DNA of 64,000 nucleotides from JABFRJ01 sp031374735 (GCA_031374735.1 JANMGQ010000004.1:23111-87110); one strand, 5' to 3'; counted from the first letter of the stretch, positions 45,542-55,274 are shown. Notes: generated by a model from the sequence alone, not told the origin. Program-made: numbers and translations.

Positions 45542-47167
45542 CTACGCCGCCACGCCCGAGCCGACGCGTGATCCGAAGCCCTGCCCTGGTGCGGCTGTAA
45601 ACAGTGCGCGCGTGTACTCATGCTTCGGATTGGCAAAGATCTCAGCCGTCGGGCCGGTCTCGACCACGATGCCCTTCTGCATGACCGCGATCCGATCACA
45701 GATCTGCGCAGCCACGCGCAGGTCGTGCGTGATGAACAACACCGCGAGGTCGAACTTCTTGCGCACGTCATCCAGCAGGCGCAGCACCTGCGCCTGCACC
45801 GACACGTCCAAGGCGGATACCGGCTCATCGCCGATCAACAACACGGGCTCCATGGCAAGCGCGCGGGCGATCGCAATACGCTGGCGCTGACCGCCGGAGA
45901 ACTGGTGCGGATAGCGATCCAGCGCATCCGGCGACAGCCCGACAAGGCTCATCAGGCCGCGTGCGCGGGTCTCGGCGTCGGCCCGTGACAGGCCGAAATT
46001 GACGGGGCCTTCGGTGATCGATTGGCCGACGGTGCGGCGCGGATTGAGCGAGCGATAGGGGTCCTGGAACACCACCTGCACGCGGCGGCGATAAGGTCGG
46101 AACTTGCCCTCGCGCATCCTGGCGATGTCGACGTTGTCGATCGACACCTCGCCGGAGGTCGGATCGATCAGCCGCGCGATACAACGTGCAACCGTCGACT
46201 TGCCCGAGCCGCTTTCACCGACGATGCCGAGCGTCTCGCCGCGTCGCACTTCGATCGAGACGTTCTCGGCCGCTTTGACGATACGCCCGCCGCCGGCAAT
46301 CCATCCACTGCCGCCGTAGGTCTTCGACAGCCCGCGTGTTGCGAGTGTGACGGCCCCCTGCACCGGTTGGCGCGGCGGTGGCGTCAGGCTAGGCACAGCC
46401 TTGATGAGCATCTGCGTGTAGGGCTGCTTCGGGTTCATCAGCACCTCGTCGCGCGTGCCCTGTTCGACGATGCGACCGTTCTGCATGACCACGACGCGAT
46501 TGGCGATCTCCGACACAACGCCAAAATCATGCGTAATGAACAGCACGCCGGTGTTGCGCCGCCCTTGCAGTTCCTTGATCAGCTTGAGGATCTGCGCCTG
46601 CGTGGTGACGTCGAGCGCCGTTGTCGGCTCGTCGGCAATCAGCAAAGCTGGATCGAGCACGAGGGCTTGCGCAATCATCACGCGCTGACGCTGGCCGCCT
46701 GAGAGCTGATGCGGGTAGGCGTCGATCATCTGCTCTGGGTCGGGCAAGCGCACTGCGTTCATCACCTCGAGCACGCGCTTGCGCCGTCCGGCCGCGTCAA
46801 GTTTGGTGTGAATTTCCAACACTTCGCCAATCTGATCGCCGACGGTCTCGACGGGGTTCAGCGCCGTCATGGGCTCTTGGAACACCATCGAGGCGCGCAT
46901 GCCGCGTACGGCGCGCATCTCGGGTGGAGATTTGGTGGTCAGTTCGTCGCCTTCGAGTTTGATCGATCCGCCGGTGATGCCAAGCTGGCCCTTGGCCAGC
47001 AGCTGCATGACGGCCTGGGCCGTGACAGACTTGCCCGAACCCGACTCACCGACCACGCAGACGATTTCATTGGGCCCGACCGTGAACGAGATGTCCTCGA
47101 TGGCGTTCGCACGATCGCCCCCACCGCGGATCGAGACGGTGAGGTTGCGGATATCGAGGATGTTCAT
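45542..47167 (-). CDS. double ABC ATPase of a peptide/nickel-type importer (YejF/GsiA-like)
   Basis: 541 residues from the ATG at 47167 (MNILDIRNLTVSIRGGGDR). Two complete ATPase halves: Walker A GESGSGKSVTAQA and GESGSGKSTVARC, signature LSGGQRQRVMIAQAL and FSGGQRQRIAIARAL, Walker B LLIADEPTTALD and LLIGDEPVSALD, each with an oligopeptide-type extension (NPKQPYTQMLIKAVPSL, NPKHEYTRALFTAAPG). No permeases or binding protein adjacent, so its transporter is encoded elsewhere. The upstream in-frame extension to 47425 is rejected because the Walker-containing frame starts at 47167. Confidence 0.93.
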   Translation of the reverse strand: MNILDIRNLTVSIRGGGDRANAIEDISFTVGPNEIVCVVGESGSGKSVTAQAVMQLLAKGQLGITGGSIKLEGDELTTKSPPEMRAVRGMRASMVFQEPMTALNPVETVGDQIGEVLEIHTKLDAAGRRKRVLEVMNAVRLPDPEQMIDAYPHQLSGGQRQRVMIAQALVLDPALLIADEPTTALDVTTQAQILKLIKELQGRRNTGVLFITHDFGVVSEIANRVVVMQNGRIVEQGTRDEVLMNPKQPYTQMLIKAVPSLTPPPRQPVQGAVTLATRGLSKTYGGSGWIAGGGRIVKAAENVSIEVRRGETLGIVGESGSGKSTVARCIARLIDPTSGEVSIDNVDIARMREGKFRPYRRRVQVVFQDPYRSLNPRRTVGQSITEGPVNFGLSRADAETRARGLMSLVGLSPDALDRYPHQFSGGQRQRIAIARALAMEPVLLIGDEPVSALDVSVQAQVLRLLDDVRKKFDLAVLFITHDLRVAAQICDRIAVMQKGIVVETGPTAEIFANPKHEYTRALFTAAPGQGFGSRVGSGVAA

Positions 47168-47381
47168 GCCGGTCCCTGTGCCTACGAGAGCAAAGAGACG
47201 TTCGGGGAAAACAGGTGCGCTGTCCAGGGCCGGCACCATCAGAAATTGGTCGGAGTGCCGCGGTCTCAGGCAGACCCGCATCAATTGCGGCAACCGCAGG
47301 GCGGATTTCGCGCCCCGTGTGATGAGTGAACACCCACACATCCGCCAAGAGGCGGGGGCGCAAAACACCGAGCGAACGCCT

Positions 47382-48671
47382 ATGTTTGCGGCCATGAACA
47401 CGCGCGCGCTCACACCCTCTGGCAATCAGGACAAGACCGCCGCCCATCAGGCGACGCTGGATCGGATCACGCGCGGGCTGCGCTTGCTGACCGTCCCGTT
47501 CCCGCATTTGTCGGGACTTGCAGCCGCCGTTCGCGTCGACATCGACGAGAGCGTGCCGACCATGGGCATTTTTGCTTCGGGGCGGCTGGTGGCCAATCCC
47601 GCCTTTACGGCGAAGCTCTCGTCGAACGACCTGCAGTTCGTGCTGGCGCACGAGTTGCTGCATCTCGCGTTGCGCACGCACGATCGCGCCGTCGGCTCGG
47701 GGCGGCTCGAGTTCAACTATGCGCACGACTACATCATCAACGACATGCTGCGGCATGCGCTCGGCACAAACGCGATACCCGCCGGCGGCCTTGACATGCC
47801 CGGTGCTCGCGATCGCTCGGCGGAAGACATCGTGTTGGAGATGCGCCGCAACGGCAAGAACACACCCTCGCGCACCCAAGTTTGGGACGGCGTTTCCGTG
47901 ACGGTGGAACAGGCGCTCGGCGGCAAAGGGCAGCCGTCGTCGTCGGCGGCGCCGGGCGACGTGCTGGACGCAAAGCTCGAGCGCGAGATGTTTCCGCATG
48001 ACGGTAAGGAGCAAGCTCAGCGCACACAAGCCATGAAGGATCTCGCGGCCAAGGGTATGGCCATGGCGAAAGCCATCGGGCTGATGCGCGGTCGCGGCGC
48101 AGACGGGGGCAACGCGCAGCAGAACGTGCGCGCGCTGCGGGGCATCTATCGCACACCCTGGCATGTCGCCGTTCAGCGCTGGCTTGAGGGTGTCTCGCCG
48201 GGCGAGCGCACCTACATGCGCGCGTCGCGTCGCGGCGCTGAGCGGACGGATCTCGTGCTGCCCGGCCGGCAGCGGCATTCAACGACGCTGAACATCATCC
48301 TCGACACCAGCGGCTCGATGAGCGGCGAGATCCCGGGCGCGCTCGGTGCCATCGCAGACTTCTGCGAGGCAACTGGCATCGACGATGTTCGCGTCATTCA
48401 GTGCGACACGGACGTCACGTCGGATGAGGTGCTCTCGCCGGTCGAACTGGCGGAGTACGAGGTGCGCGGCTACGGCGGCAGCGATCTCACGGCAGCGCTG
48501 CTCGCGCTGGCAGACGATCCACGCGTGACGGCCGCCATCGTCATCACCGACGGCGACATCATGTATCCACCGGAGCCCATGCCCTATGCGGTGCTCTGGG
48601 CTGTGCCGGGCGAGACCACGTCCTTCGCGCCGCCTTATGGGCGCGTCGTACCGATGAAAACGTCACCGTGA
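47382..48671 (+). CDS. VWA-domain / putative metallopeptidase (DUF2201 type)
   Basis: 429 residues from the ATG at 47382 (alternatives at 47322 and 47394). N-terminal domain with zinc-type motif LAHELLHLALRTHDRAVGSGR and NYAHDYIINDMLRHALG; long linker with Pro/Ser-rich low complexity; C-terminal VWA-like domain with MIDAS-type ILDTSGSMSGEI, CDTDVTSDE and VITDGDIMYPPEPMPYAVLW. The order is characteristic of DUF2201 proteins, usually beside a MoxR-type AAA ATPase, absent here. No signal peptide, so probably cytoplasmic. An LCCL protein follows 16 bp later. Confidence 0.85.
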   Translation: MFAAMNTRALTPSGNQDKTAAHQATLDRITRGLRLLTVPFPHLSGLAAAVRVDIDESVPTMGIFASGRLVANPAFTAKLSSNDLQFVLAHELLHLALRTHDRAVGSGRLEFNYAHDYIINDMLRHALGTNAIPAGGLDMPGARDRSAEDIVLEMRRNGKNTPSRTQVWDGVSVTVEQALGGKGQPSSSAAPGDVLDAKLEREMFPHDGKEQAQRTQAMKDLAAKGMAMAKAIGLMRGRGADGGNAQQNVRALRGIYRTPWHVAVQRWLEGVSPGERTYMRASRRGAERTDLVLPGRQRHSTTLNIILDTSGSMSGEIPGALGAIADFCEATGIDDVRVIQCDTDVTSDEVLSPVELAEYEVRGYGGSDLTAALLALADDPRVTAAIVITDGDIMYPPEPMPYAVLWAVPGETTSFAPPYGRVVPMKTSP

Positions 48672-48687
48672 GCCGCGGGAGTGCGCC

Positions 48688-49074
48688 ATGAAAGTCGTGC
48701 AGGAGCTGGTCACCTACTTTGACGCCAAAGGGAAGCTGTCACGCGCGCAGCTGCGCAAGTTGCTCGACCACGACCAGGTGGCGGCGGACGCGCCGTCGAA
48801 CATGAATGGCCTGTGCGACGTGCTCGGCGCCGTCTACTATTTCCGCATCACCGGCGTCACCGAGGGGCAGGTCTGGGGCAGTGGTCCCTACACGCGCGAT
48901 AGCGTGCTGGGTGCCGCCGCTGTGCACGCCGGGCTGCTGAAGCCTGGCGAGACAAAAGTGCTGCGCATGACTGTCGTGCCGCCACAGCAGAAGTATCCGG
49001 GCACCGTCAGCCATGGCGTGACGTCCTCGGACTACGCGGAGTTTCCGCACTGCTGGCGACTGTCGGCGATTTGA
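48688..49074 (+). CDS. LCCL-domain protein, 128 aa
   Basis: An N-terminal helical part (MKVVQELVTYFDAKGKLSRAQLRKLLDHD) leads to an LCCL domain: GQVWGSGPYTRDSVLGAAAVHAGLLKPGETKVLRMTVVPPQQKYPGTVSHGVTSSDYAEFP. The YTxDSxLxxAAxHAG, the P...Y.G...NGV.SxxY-type pattern and terminal C-W match the LCCL fold, better known from eukaryotic secreted proteins. No signal peptide. Reading frame and spacing (16 bp after the VWA gene) indicate co-transcription. Confidence 0.75.
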   Translation: MKVVQELVTYFDAKGKLSRAQLRKLLDHDQVAADAPSNMNGLCDVLGAVYYFRITGVTEGQVWGSGPYTRDSVLGAAAVHAGLLKPGETKVLRMTVVPPQQKYPGTVSHGVTSSDYAEFPHCWRLSAI

Positions 49075-49202
49075 GGGGACGTATCGAGACATCAAACGTG
49101 ATGACGCGGCGCCTGCCGCCATGTGCAAAGCTCTGGTCGTCCGCATTGATGCTCGATTGACATCTTCTAGCGGATGGATGTGCCCCGCTGATGGAGATCG
49201 CC

Positions 49203-49691
49203 ATGACTCATTCGCTCCGCAAAATCCTCGCGTCGGCTTCGGTGGCCGTGCTTGTCGGCTCCGCGTCGGCCCACGCACAATCTCTCCAAGAGCAGATGGT
49301 CGGCACGTGGACACTCGTGTCCGACACGCTCGAGTACGTCGACGGTACAAAGGAGCCGAGTGCGCCCGGTAAGCTTGGGCAACTGATGATCGACAAGTTA
49401 GGAAATTTCTCGCTGCAATGGGGCGATCCCAATCGACCTAAGGTCGCGGGCGAACCGGCCGCCAATCCGACCGGCCGCTACATCGCCTACTTCGGCACCA
49501 TGACCGCCAACGACGCCGACAAGACGCTTGTCATGAAGATCACGCGTTCCGCTTACCCGAACTTCGATGGCACTGAGCAAAAGCGCCAGATCATCGCTAT
49601 CGGCGATCAGTTCTCGTTCAAGGCGATCACGCCGTTGCCGTCAGCGAAGGGACCGATGATCCCCGTGCTGGTGTGGCAACGGGCGAAGTAA
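49203..49691 (+). CDS. secreted lipocalin-like (DUF4440-type barrel) protein
   Basis: 162 residues from the ATG at 49203 (49191 also possible). Signal peptide MTHSLRKILASASVAVLVGSASAHA. The mature part QMVGTWTLVSDTLEYVDGTKEPSAPGKLGQLMIDKLGNFSLQW and TGRYIAYFGTMTANDADKTLVMKI fit the Lipocalin_5 barrel pattern (GTW...DGTK, G.L.ID..G..S). Periplasmic; ligand unknown. Confidence 0.75.
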   Translation: MTHSLRKILASASVAVLVGSASAHAQSLQEQMVGTWTLVSDTLEYVDGTKEPSAPGKLGQLMIDKLGNFSLQWGDPNRPKVAGEPAANPTGRYIAYFGTMTANDADKTLVMKITRSAYPNFDGTEQKRQIIAIGDQFSFKAITPLPSAKGPMIPVLVWQRAK

Positions 49692-49835
49692 GGTTGAGAG
49701 CACAATAGGAAGCGCTCAACTCGCGCGCGCCGCAATATGCGTGCCCCAACAAATATCGGCCATCGCCATATCGAGGCCGATACTTGTAAGTGGGGTGATT
49801 GTTTAGCGACCAGCAAGCGGCAAGGGCATATAGAT

Positions 49836-50009
49836 TCCCTCTCCCCGTACTTTAATGGGGAGAGAGTTAGGGTGAGGGGCGGTATCCGCGCGGACGGGTT
49901 CGAACAACTGGCAAAACGTTGATTGCCTGCGAGCGGATCGATCTCCAGCAGAGCAAGCGGTGCCTCTCACCCTGGCCCTCTCCCCGTGAAAGACCGGGAG
50001 AGGGAGCAG
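49836..50009 (-). repeat. composite REP element, copy B
   Basis: Palindrome CCCTCTCCCCGTAC...GGGGAGAGAG (49838-49863), then GGGTGAGGGGCGGTATCCGCGCGG, the core GAACAACTGGCAAAACGTTGATT (about 49900-49922), CGGATCGATCTCCAGCAGAGCAAGCGG, CCTCTCACCCTGGCCCTCTCCCCGTG...CCGGGAGAGGG (to 50009). This is copy A (6008-6147) in reverse orientation, with an additional palindrome on its far side. The region holds no gene. Confidence 0.75.
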
Positions 50010-50039
50010 CACCGCGTTCACCCGACACCGTCCGCTCCC

Positions 50040-52523
50040 TCACACATCCACCTGCGCGTTCAGCGCATTTTCCTGGATGAACTCGCGGCGCGGTTCGACC
50101 ACGTCGCCCATCAGCTTGGAGAAGATCTCGTCGGCTTCCGCGAGATCGCCGAGCTTCACCTGCAGCAGCGTGCGCGCGTCGCGATCCAGAGTCGTCTCCC
50201 ACAGCTGCTCGGCATTCATTTCGCCGAGACCTTTGTAGCGCTGCATCGAGATGCCTTTGCGGCCGACCTCGAACACGGTGTCGAGCAGCGTGCGTGGGCC
50301 GTGGACCTCGCGGTCATCACCCTTGCGGCGCAGCACCGCTGGCGTGCCATAAACGCTGAACAGATGCGGCTGGCGGTCGTGCATGCGCCGCGCTTCCTGC
50401 GAGGCGAGCAGCTGGCGGTCGAGTGCGTGCACTTCGGTGACGCCACGCACCACGCGTTTGAACATGTAGCCTTCAGACGTGTAGCTCGCATCCCAGCCGC
50501 GCTCGGTTTCCTCCGAGATGGCGTTGAGGGCGTCTGCAATTTTCTTCGCCAGCGCCTCGGCCTTGTCGGGTGTCGCAACCAACCCAGCATCGAAGCCGCC
50601 GTGGATCGCCGTTTGCTCGACGACTTTGCGATTATAGCGCGTGTGCAGACCGTTCACGATAGCTGAGAACGTGCGTGCCTGCTCGACCACGTCGCGCAGG
50701 TCCTTGCCCGCGCGCTGTTCGCTGCCGGCCGTCAGAACGGCATCGTCGAGGCCGCCGTTGATCAGATAGTCCTCCAGCGCGCGCTGGTCCTTCAGGTACG
50801 CCTCGCTCTTGCCCTTCGAGACTTTGTAGAGCGGCGGTTGAGCGATGTAGAGGTGGCCTTTTTCGACAAGCTCCGGCATCTGACGATAAAAGAACGTCAA
50901 CAGCAGCGTGCGGATGTGGGCGCCGTCGACGTCGGCGTCGGTCATGATGATGATCTTGTGGTAGCGCAACTTGGAGATATCGACGGCGCTGCCGCCTTCC
51001 TCCGTGCGGCCGATGCCGGTGCCAAGCGCCATCACGAGTGTGCCGATTTCCTGGCTGCCGAGCATCTTGTCGCGACGTGCGCGCTCGACGTTGAGGATCT
51101 TGCCGCGGATCGGCAACACGGCCTGGAACTCGCGATTGCGGCCCTGCTTGGCGGAACCGCCGGCTGAGTCTCCTTCGACGATGAACAGTTCGGTATTCTC
51201 GGCCGTGCGGTCCTGGCACTCCGCCAGCTTGCCCGGCAGCGAATTCATGTTCAGCGCGCCCTTGCGCGTGATCTCGCGTGCCTTGCGGGCAGCTTCACGC
51301 GCCGTGGCCGCCTCGATCACCTTGTTGACGATGATCTTGGCTTCCTTCGGATGCTCCTCAAACCAGCGCATCAGCAGCTCACCGACGATGGTTTCGACCA
51401 CGGGCTTCACCTCGGACGACACAAGCTTGTCCTTGGTCTGCGAGGAGAACTTCGGGTCAGGCACCTTCACTGACAGAACGCAGGTCAAGCCCTCGCGCGC
51501 GTCATCACCGGTGACGGCGATCTTCTCCTTCTTGGCCGCCCCGCCATCGGCCACATACTTGTTGACGATTCGCGTCAGCGCCCCGCGGAAACCGGCCATG
51601 TGCGTGCCGCCGTCGCGCTGGGGAATGTTGTTGGTGAAGCACAGGGTGTGCTCATCGTAACTGTTGTTCCACCACATGCCGACTTCGACGGTGATGCCAT
51701 TTGTCTCGCCACGGATCATGATCGGCTCAGGGATCAAGGCCTGGCGCGATTTGTCGATGTATTTGACGAACGCAGCGACGCCGCCGTCGTAGTAGAGTTC
51801 CTCGACCTTCGGATCGGCGTGACGCAGATCTGTCAGCACGATCTTGGCGCCGGAGTTCAGGAACGCGAGTTCGCGCAGGCGCCGTTCCAGCGTCTCGAAC
51901 TTGTATTCGGTGACGTTGGAGAAGCTGTTGGTCGAGCGCAAGAACGTGACCTCGGTACCCTTCTCGCCGGGCGCAGGGCCGACAACTTTCAGCGGTGCCG
52001 TTGCAACGCCGTCGGCAAACTCGATGACGTGCTCCTTGCCCTCGCGCCAGATGCGGCAGCGCAGCATGCTGGAGAGCGCATTGACGACGGACACCCCGAC
52101 GCCGTGCAGACCGCCGGAGACTTTGTAGGAGTTCTGGTCAAACTTGCCGCCAGCATGCAGCTCCGTAAACACGATCTCGGCCGCCGAGCGCTTGGGATCG
52201 TGGTCGTCATCCTTCTTGATGCCCGTGGGTATGCCGCGGCCGTTGTCGCGCACCGTAACCGAGCTATCGGCGTTGAGCGTGACGGAGCAGGCGGTGGCGT
52301 GGCCGGCGAGGATCTCGTCGATGCCGTTGTCGACGACCTCGTAGACCATGTGGTGGAGGCCAGAGCCATCATCCGTGTCGCCGATGTACATGCCAGGCCG
52401 CTTGCGCACGGCGTCGAGCCCCTTGAGCATTTTGATGCTGTCTTCGCCGTAATCACCGCCGTTGGAGGGGGTGTTGGCCGCAACTTTTTCGGCCTCGGAG
52501 GAGGGCGTCGGGTCAATGCTCAT
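50040..52523 (-). CDS. gyrB: DNA gyrase subunit B
   Basis: 827 residues from the ATG at 52523 (MSIDPTPSSEAEKVAANTPS), ATPase and TOPRIM subunit of gyrase. Seen: ATP-binding EVVDNGIDEILAGHA, DNGRGIPTG, GGLHGVGVSVVNALS; the linker LVSSEVKPVV; TOPRIM EGDSAGGSAKQGRNREFQAVLPIRGKILN and DADVDGAHIRTLLLTFFYRQM; C-terminal QLWETTLDRDARTLLQVKL. The upstream in-frame extension to 52637 is not needed. recF and dnaN are not adjacent. Confidence 0.97.
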   Translation of the reverse strand: MSIDPTPSSEAEKVAANTPSNGGDYGEDSIKMLKGLDAVRKRPGMYIGDTDDGSGLHHMVYEVVDNGIDEILAGHATACSVTLNADSSVTVRDNGRGIPTGIKKDDDHDPKRSAAEIVFTELHAGGKFDQNSYKVSGGLHGVGVSVVNALSSMLRCRIWREGKEHVIEFADGVATAPLKVVGPAPGEKGTEVTFLRSTNSFSNVTEYKFETLERRLRELAFLNSGAKIVLTDLRHADPKVEELYYDGGVAAFVKYIDKSRQALIPEPIMIRGETNGITVEVGMWWNNSYDEHTLCFTNNIPQRDGGTHMAGFRGALTRIVNKYVADGGAAKKEKIAVTGDDAREGLTCVLSVKVPDPKFSSQTKDKLVSSEVKPVVETIVGELLMRWFEEHPKEAKIIVNKVIEAATAREAARKAREITRKGALNMNSLPGKLAECQDRTAENTELFIVEGDSAGGSAKQGRNREFQAVLPIRGKILNVERARRDKMLGSQEIGTLVMALGTGIGRTEEGGSAVDISKLRYHKIIIMTDADVDGAHIRTLLLTFFYRQMPELVEKGHLYIAQPPLYKVSKGKSEAYLKDQRALEDYLINGGLDDAVLTAGSEQRAGKDLRDVVEQARTFSAIVNGLHTRYNRKVVEQTAIHGGFDAGLVATPDKAEALAKKIADALNAISEETERGWDASYTSEGYMFKRVVRGVTEVHALDRQLLASQEARRMHDRQPHLFSVYGTPAVLRRKGDDREVHGPRTLLDTVFEVGRKGISMQRYKGLGEMNAEQLWETTLDRDARTLLQVKLGDLAEADEIFSKLMGDVVEPRREFIQENALNAQVDV

Positions 52524-52987
52524 GGTGCGGGACTTCCGGGTATCGTTCTCGTGTGCCGGAGTGATACGACAAGACCACGGAAAATGCACGCGCAATGGGT
52601 CGAAAACCCGAGAGTTTTCCATTGCGAAAAAGCGCACGAAATCAATTATTTAATACGGAGCTCAACGGGCTGCTTCCAACAGCGACTGGACATGCCCGAA
52701 GCCACATGGAAATCTTACTTTGTTCGCGCGCTTTCTGGTTGCATTTTTCTGCAGCTCGCCGCGTCCATTCCAGCGCCAAGTTATCCTCGTCAATTGCGAT
52801 AGCGTCGACAATGACTTCTGCACGCGTCAGGCGTGCTGCAACGGCGATCATGGTCGCTATTCCAAGACGGCGCAGCCGTTCGCACCAGGGGATCGCGCCC
52901 TAATTGTGCTCTGCAGACCAGGGACTTTTAAAAGCGAAGCGGGTATTGTCCGGTTCGGTCGAATCGACAACGGAAGAACATTCGAGG
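52524..52987. other. divergent intergenic region, no supported gene
   Basis: 464 bp between gyrB and the TPR gene. Two small frames (52642-52851 minus, 52720-53163 plus) lack family features and overlap the real TPR start. The region must hold both promoters, but no clear box was identified. Confidence 0.5.
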
Positions 52988-54805
52988 ATGGGTATGGTGC
53001 GCCCCGCCAAACGCTCGTACATTCGCACTTCCCGGGCACTCGCCAGGGTCGGGATGCTGCTGGCTTGTCTCGTCCCTGCCGTCGCGTCTCCGTCACAGGC
53101 GCAGGAGGCGCCGCAAGCGCCTCTCAGGGACGCCGCCATTGCCTTGCAACGGGGCCAGATTGACCAAGCCGTGCAGTTTTACACCGATGCGCTCGCCGAC
53201 AAGGGCTTGTCGAACGACAAGCGCGCGGTGGTCTTCAACGATCGCGGCGTTGCACAGATGCGGCGCCAACAGTTCAAGCTTGCCATCGAGGACTTCAATC
53301 GCGCGGTCCAGCTGTCGCCGGAGTATGCGCCGCTTTACAACAATCGGGGCAACGCGCTTCTGGCGCTCGGCGTGCCGCGCGAGGCGATCAAAGACTTCGA
53401 TCGCGCAATCGTTCTCGCACCGTCGTATTCAGCGGCCTATGCGAACAGGGCGAGCGCGCAGTTTAGGCTGAACGTGTTGGAGCGGGCGCAGGCAGACTAT
53501 TCACGCGCCATCGAGCTGTCGCCGCAATCGGTCTCCGCCCTCAATGGGCGCGGTCTGGTTCATGTCGCCGCTGATCGTCCGCATGCCGCTATTCGCGATT
53601 TTACGCGCGCTGTCTCGCTCGATACGCGCTTTGCCGCCGGATACCGCAATCGCGCCAATGCCAAGGCGGTCATTGACCGCATTGATGACGTCATTGAAGA
53701 TCTCTCTCGCGCGATCGCCTTCGATCCGAAGTCTGTCGAAAATTATCAGCTTCGCGCCGAGGCCTATCTGACCTCGGGCAATGCGGCCTCAGCGCTGAAG
53801 GATTTCAACAAGGCCATCGAGATGACGCCGCGCAACGCCGCCGCGTACGTTGGCCGCGCCCTCGCCTATGCCAAAGCCGAGGCCAATGAAGAAGCTCTCG
53901 CCGACGTCGCCAAGGCCATAGAACTCGATCCAAAACTGTCACGGGCCTACGCCGTCAGGTCATGGCTGTACAAGCAGACACAGCAACTTGATCTCGCCCT
54001 GAAGGATCTTGAGCGAGCCCTGAAGCTTGAGCCCGTTTCAGTCGATGCCCACTGGGCACAGGGCGAAATAGAAGAAGCGCGACAACGGCTCGATGCGGCC
54101 GTGCAGGCCTATACGAAAGCCCTGACCATCAACGCGCGCCACAAGCCCACCCTCGAAGCGCTCGGTCGCCTCGGGCTGGTGGCGGCACGCGAAGAGATAG
54201 AGATGCCCGGCGCGGGTGGCGATGGGTGGAAAGTGTTGCAGAGCGGAGACCAGTATGCAGCGGCTGGCAATGCCGTGCCAAACCTCCGAGTGCCCCTCGA
54301 AATGCTGGGGGCAGGCGCACCGAAAATCATCAAGTGGGAACGCCAGAAAGCCCCCTATGCTGGGTTCGGCGTGTTGACCTTTAGCTCAGGCAAGGTCGAT
54401 GGCGCGTCCGGCGGAGCTCCTGACGAGCTTGAAAGCGCCGCCATCGTCGACATCGCAGGTGCCGATGTGCTGGGCCTTATTCTAGCTAAATCCGGTGCGA
54501 AGTCCGCCACCTGGGTCTGGGACGACGGCAAGCTGTCGATCACCAGCGCTGATGGCTTGTCCGAGGACTACGCCTTGCGCGGTGTCAGGACTGGCGCTTC
54601 TGCGGCCGCCACGGCGGCGGATAAACACGGCACGCAAAGGCGCGATGGACGAGCCGAGGGCGCGCCGCGTCCCGCCGCTTCAAACTCCGGCGGTGGCACG
54701 CCGGGCTGGGCGCCGTGGGCGCAATCGTCTGGGCCACCACCATCCAAACAGGCCTCGCGACCGCAGAAGCAGAAATCTATTTTCGAGCTTCTGTTTGGAA
54801 ACTAG
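52988..54805 (+). CDS. secreted TPR-repeat protein
   Basis: 605 residues from the ATG at 52988 (or 52994). Signal peptide (RSYIRTSRALARVGMLLACLVPAVASPSQAQ), then about nine tetratricopeptide repeats (residues 40-400), e.g. AVQLSPEYAPLYNNRGNALLALGVPREAIKDFDRAI and AIEMTPRNAAAYVGRALAYAKAEANEEALADVAKAI. The C-terminal 200 residues form a non-TPR domain with a Gly/Ser/Pro-rich tail (SGPPPSKQASRPQKQKSIFELLFGN). Probable periplasmic scaffold; no partner known. Upstream in-frame residues to 52904 are rejected because the signal peptide starts later. Confidence 0.82.
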   Translation: MGMVRPAKRSYIRTSRALARVGMLLACLVPAVASPSQAQEAPQAPLRDAAIALQRGQIDQAVQFYTDALADKGLSNDKRAVVFNDRGVAQMRRQQFKLAIEDFNRAVQLSPEYAPLYNNRGNALLALGVPREAIKDFDRAIVLAPSYSAAYANRASAQFRLNVLERAQADYSRAIELSPQSVSALNGRGLVHVAADRPHAAIRDFTRAVSLDTRFAAGYRNRANAKAVIDRIDDVIEDLSRAIAFDPKSVENYQLRAEAYLTSGNAASALKDFNKAIEMTPRNAAAYVGRALAYAKAEANEEALADVAKAIELDPKLSRAYAVRSWLYKQTQQLDLALKDLERALKLEPVSVDAHWAQGEIEEARQRLDAAVQAYTKALTINARHKPTLEALGRLGLVAAREEIEMPGAGGDGWKVLQSGDQYAAAGNAVPNLRVPLEMLGAGAPKIIKWERQKAPYAGFGVLTFSSGKVDGASGGAPDELESAAIVDIAGADVLGLILAKSGAKSATWVWDDGKLSITSADGLSEDYALRGVRTGASAAATAADKHGTQRRDGRAEGAPRPAASNSGGGTPGWAPWAQSSGPPPSKQASRPQKQKSIFELLFGN

Positions 54806-54863
54806 CTAGCCGAGCCATCGGCAAGCGTCACGCTACAACGGGCCAATGCGCCTCAGCGGGTCT

Positions 54864-55274
54864 TCACTGTCCGTGCAGCCCAATGTCGGCAAAGATTGAG
54901 CATCGTGTCATCGTATCGGAGCAGCCCGTCTCGCAGCGCGCCTTGATAGCTCGCAGTGCTTCCTCGAGGGCCTGCAGCTCGGCGTGTCGAGCCCTCATCG
55001 CCAGCAAATGCCCGATGACGACGTCCTTGGCCGTGGCGCATCCAGGTCCGGCCGCTTCCGACGCCGACAACAGAGTGCGGACCTGGGCGATGGAAAGTCC
55101 GAAATCTCGACACCGTCGGATGAAGCTCAGCCGCGTAACGTCCAGTCCCCCGTAGGTGCGTCGCCCCGAAGCTGTCCTGTCGGCCGGCGCCAGCAGACCG
55201 ATCCTCTCATAGTATCGGATTGTCGGTGGCGTGCAGCCTGAGCGACGGCTCGCCTGGCGGATGGCCATGCCCAT
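54864..55274 (-). CDS. MerR-family metal-type regulator (CueR/HmrR-like)
   Basis: 136 residues. DNA-binding part IRQASRRSGCTPPTIRYYERIGLLAPADRTASGRRTYG, dimerisation helix, and a C-terminal Cys cluster (GPGCATAKD, and CETGCSDTMTRCSIF), the place where CueR and HmrR bind Cu(I) or similar thiophilic metals. Number and spacing of Cys differ from CueR, so the metal cannot be named. No copper or heavy-metal efflux gene adjacent, which is unusual for this class. Confidence 0.85.
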   Translation of the reverse strand: MGMAIRQASRRSGCTPPTIRYYERIGLLAPADRTASGRRTYGGLDVTRLSFIRRCRDFGLSIAQVRTLLSASEAAGPGCATAKDVVIGHLLAMRARHAELQALEEALRAIKARCETGCSDTMTRCSIFADIGLHGQ

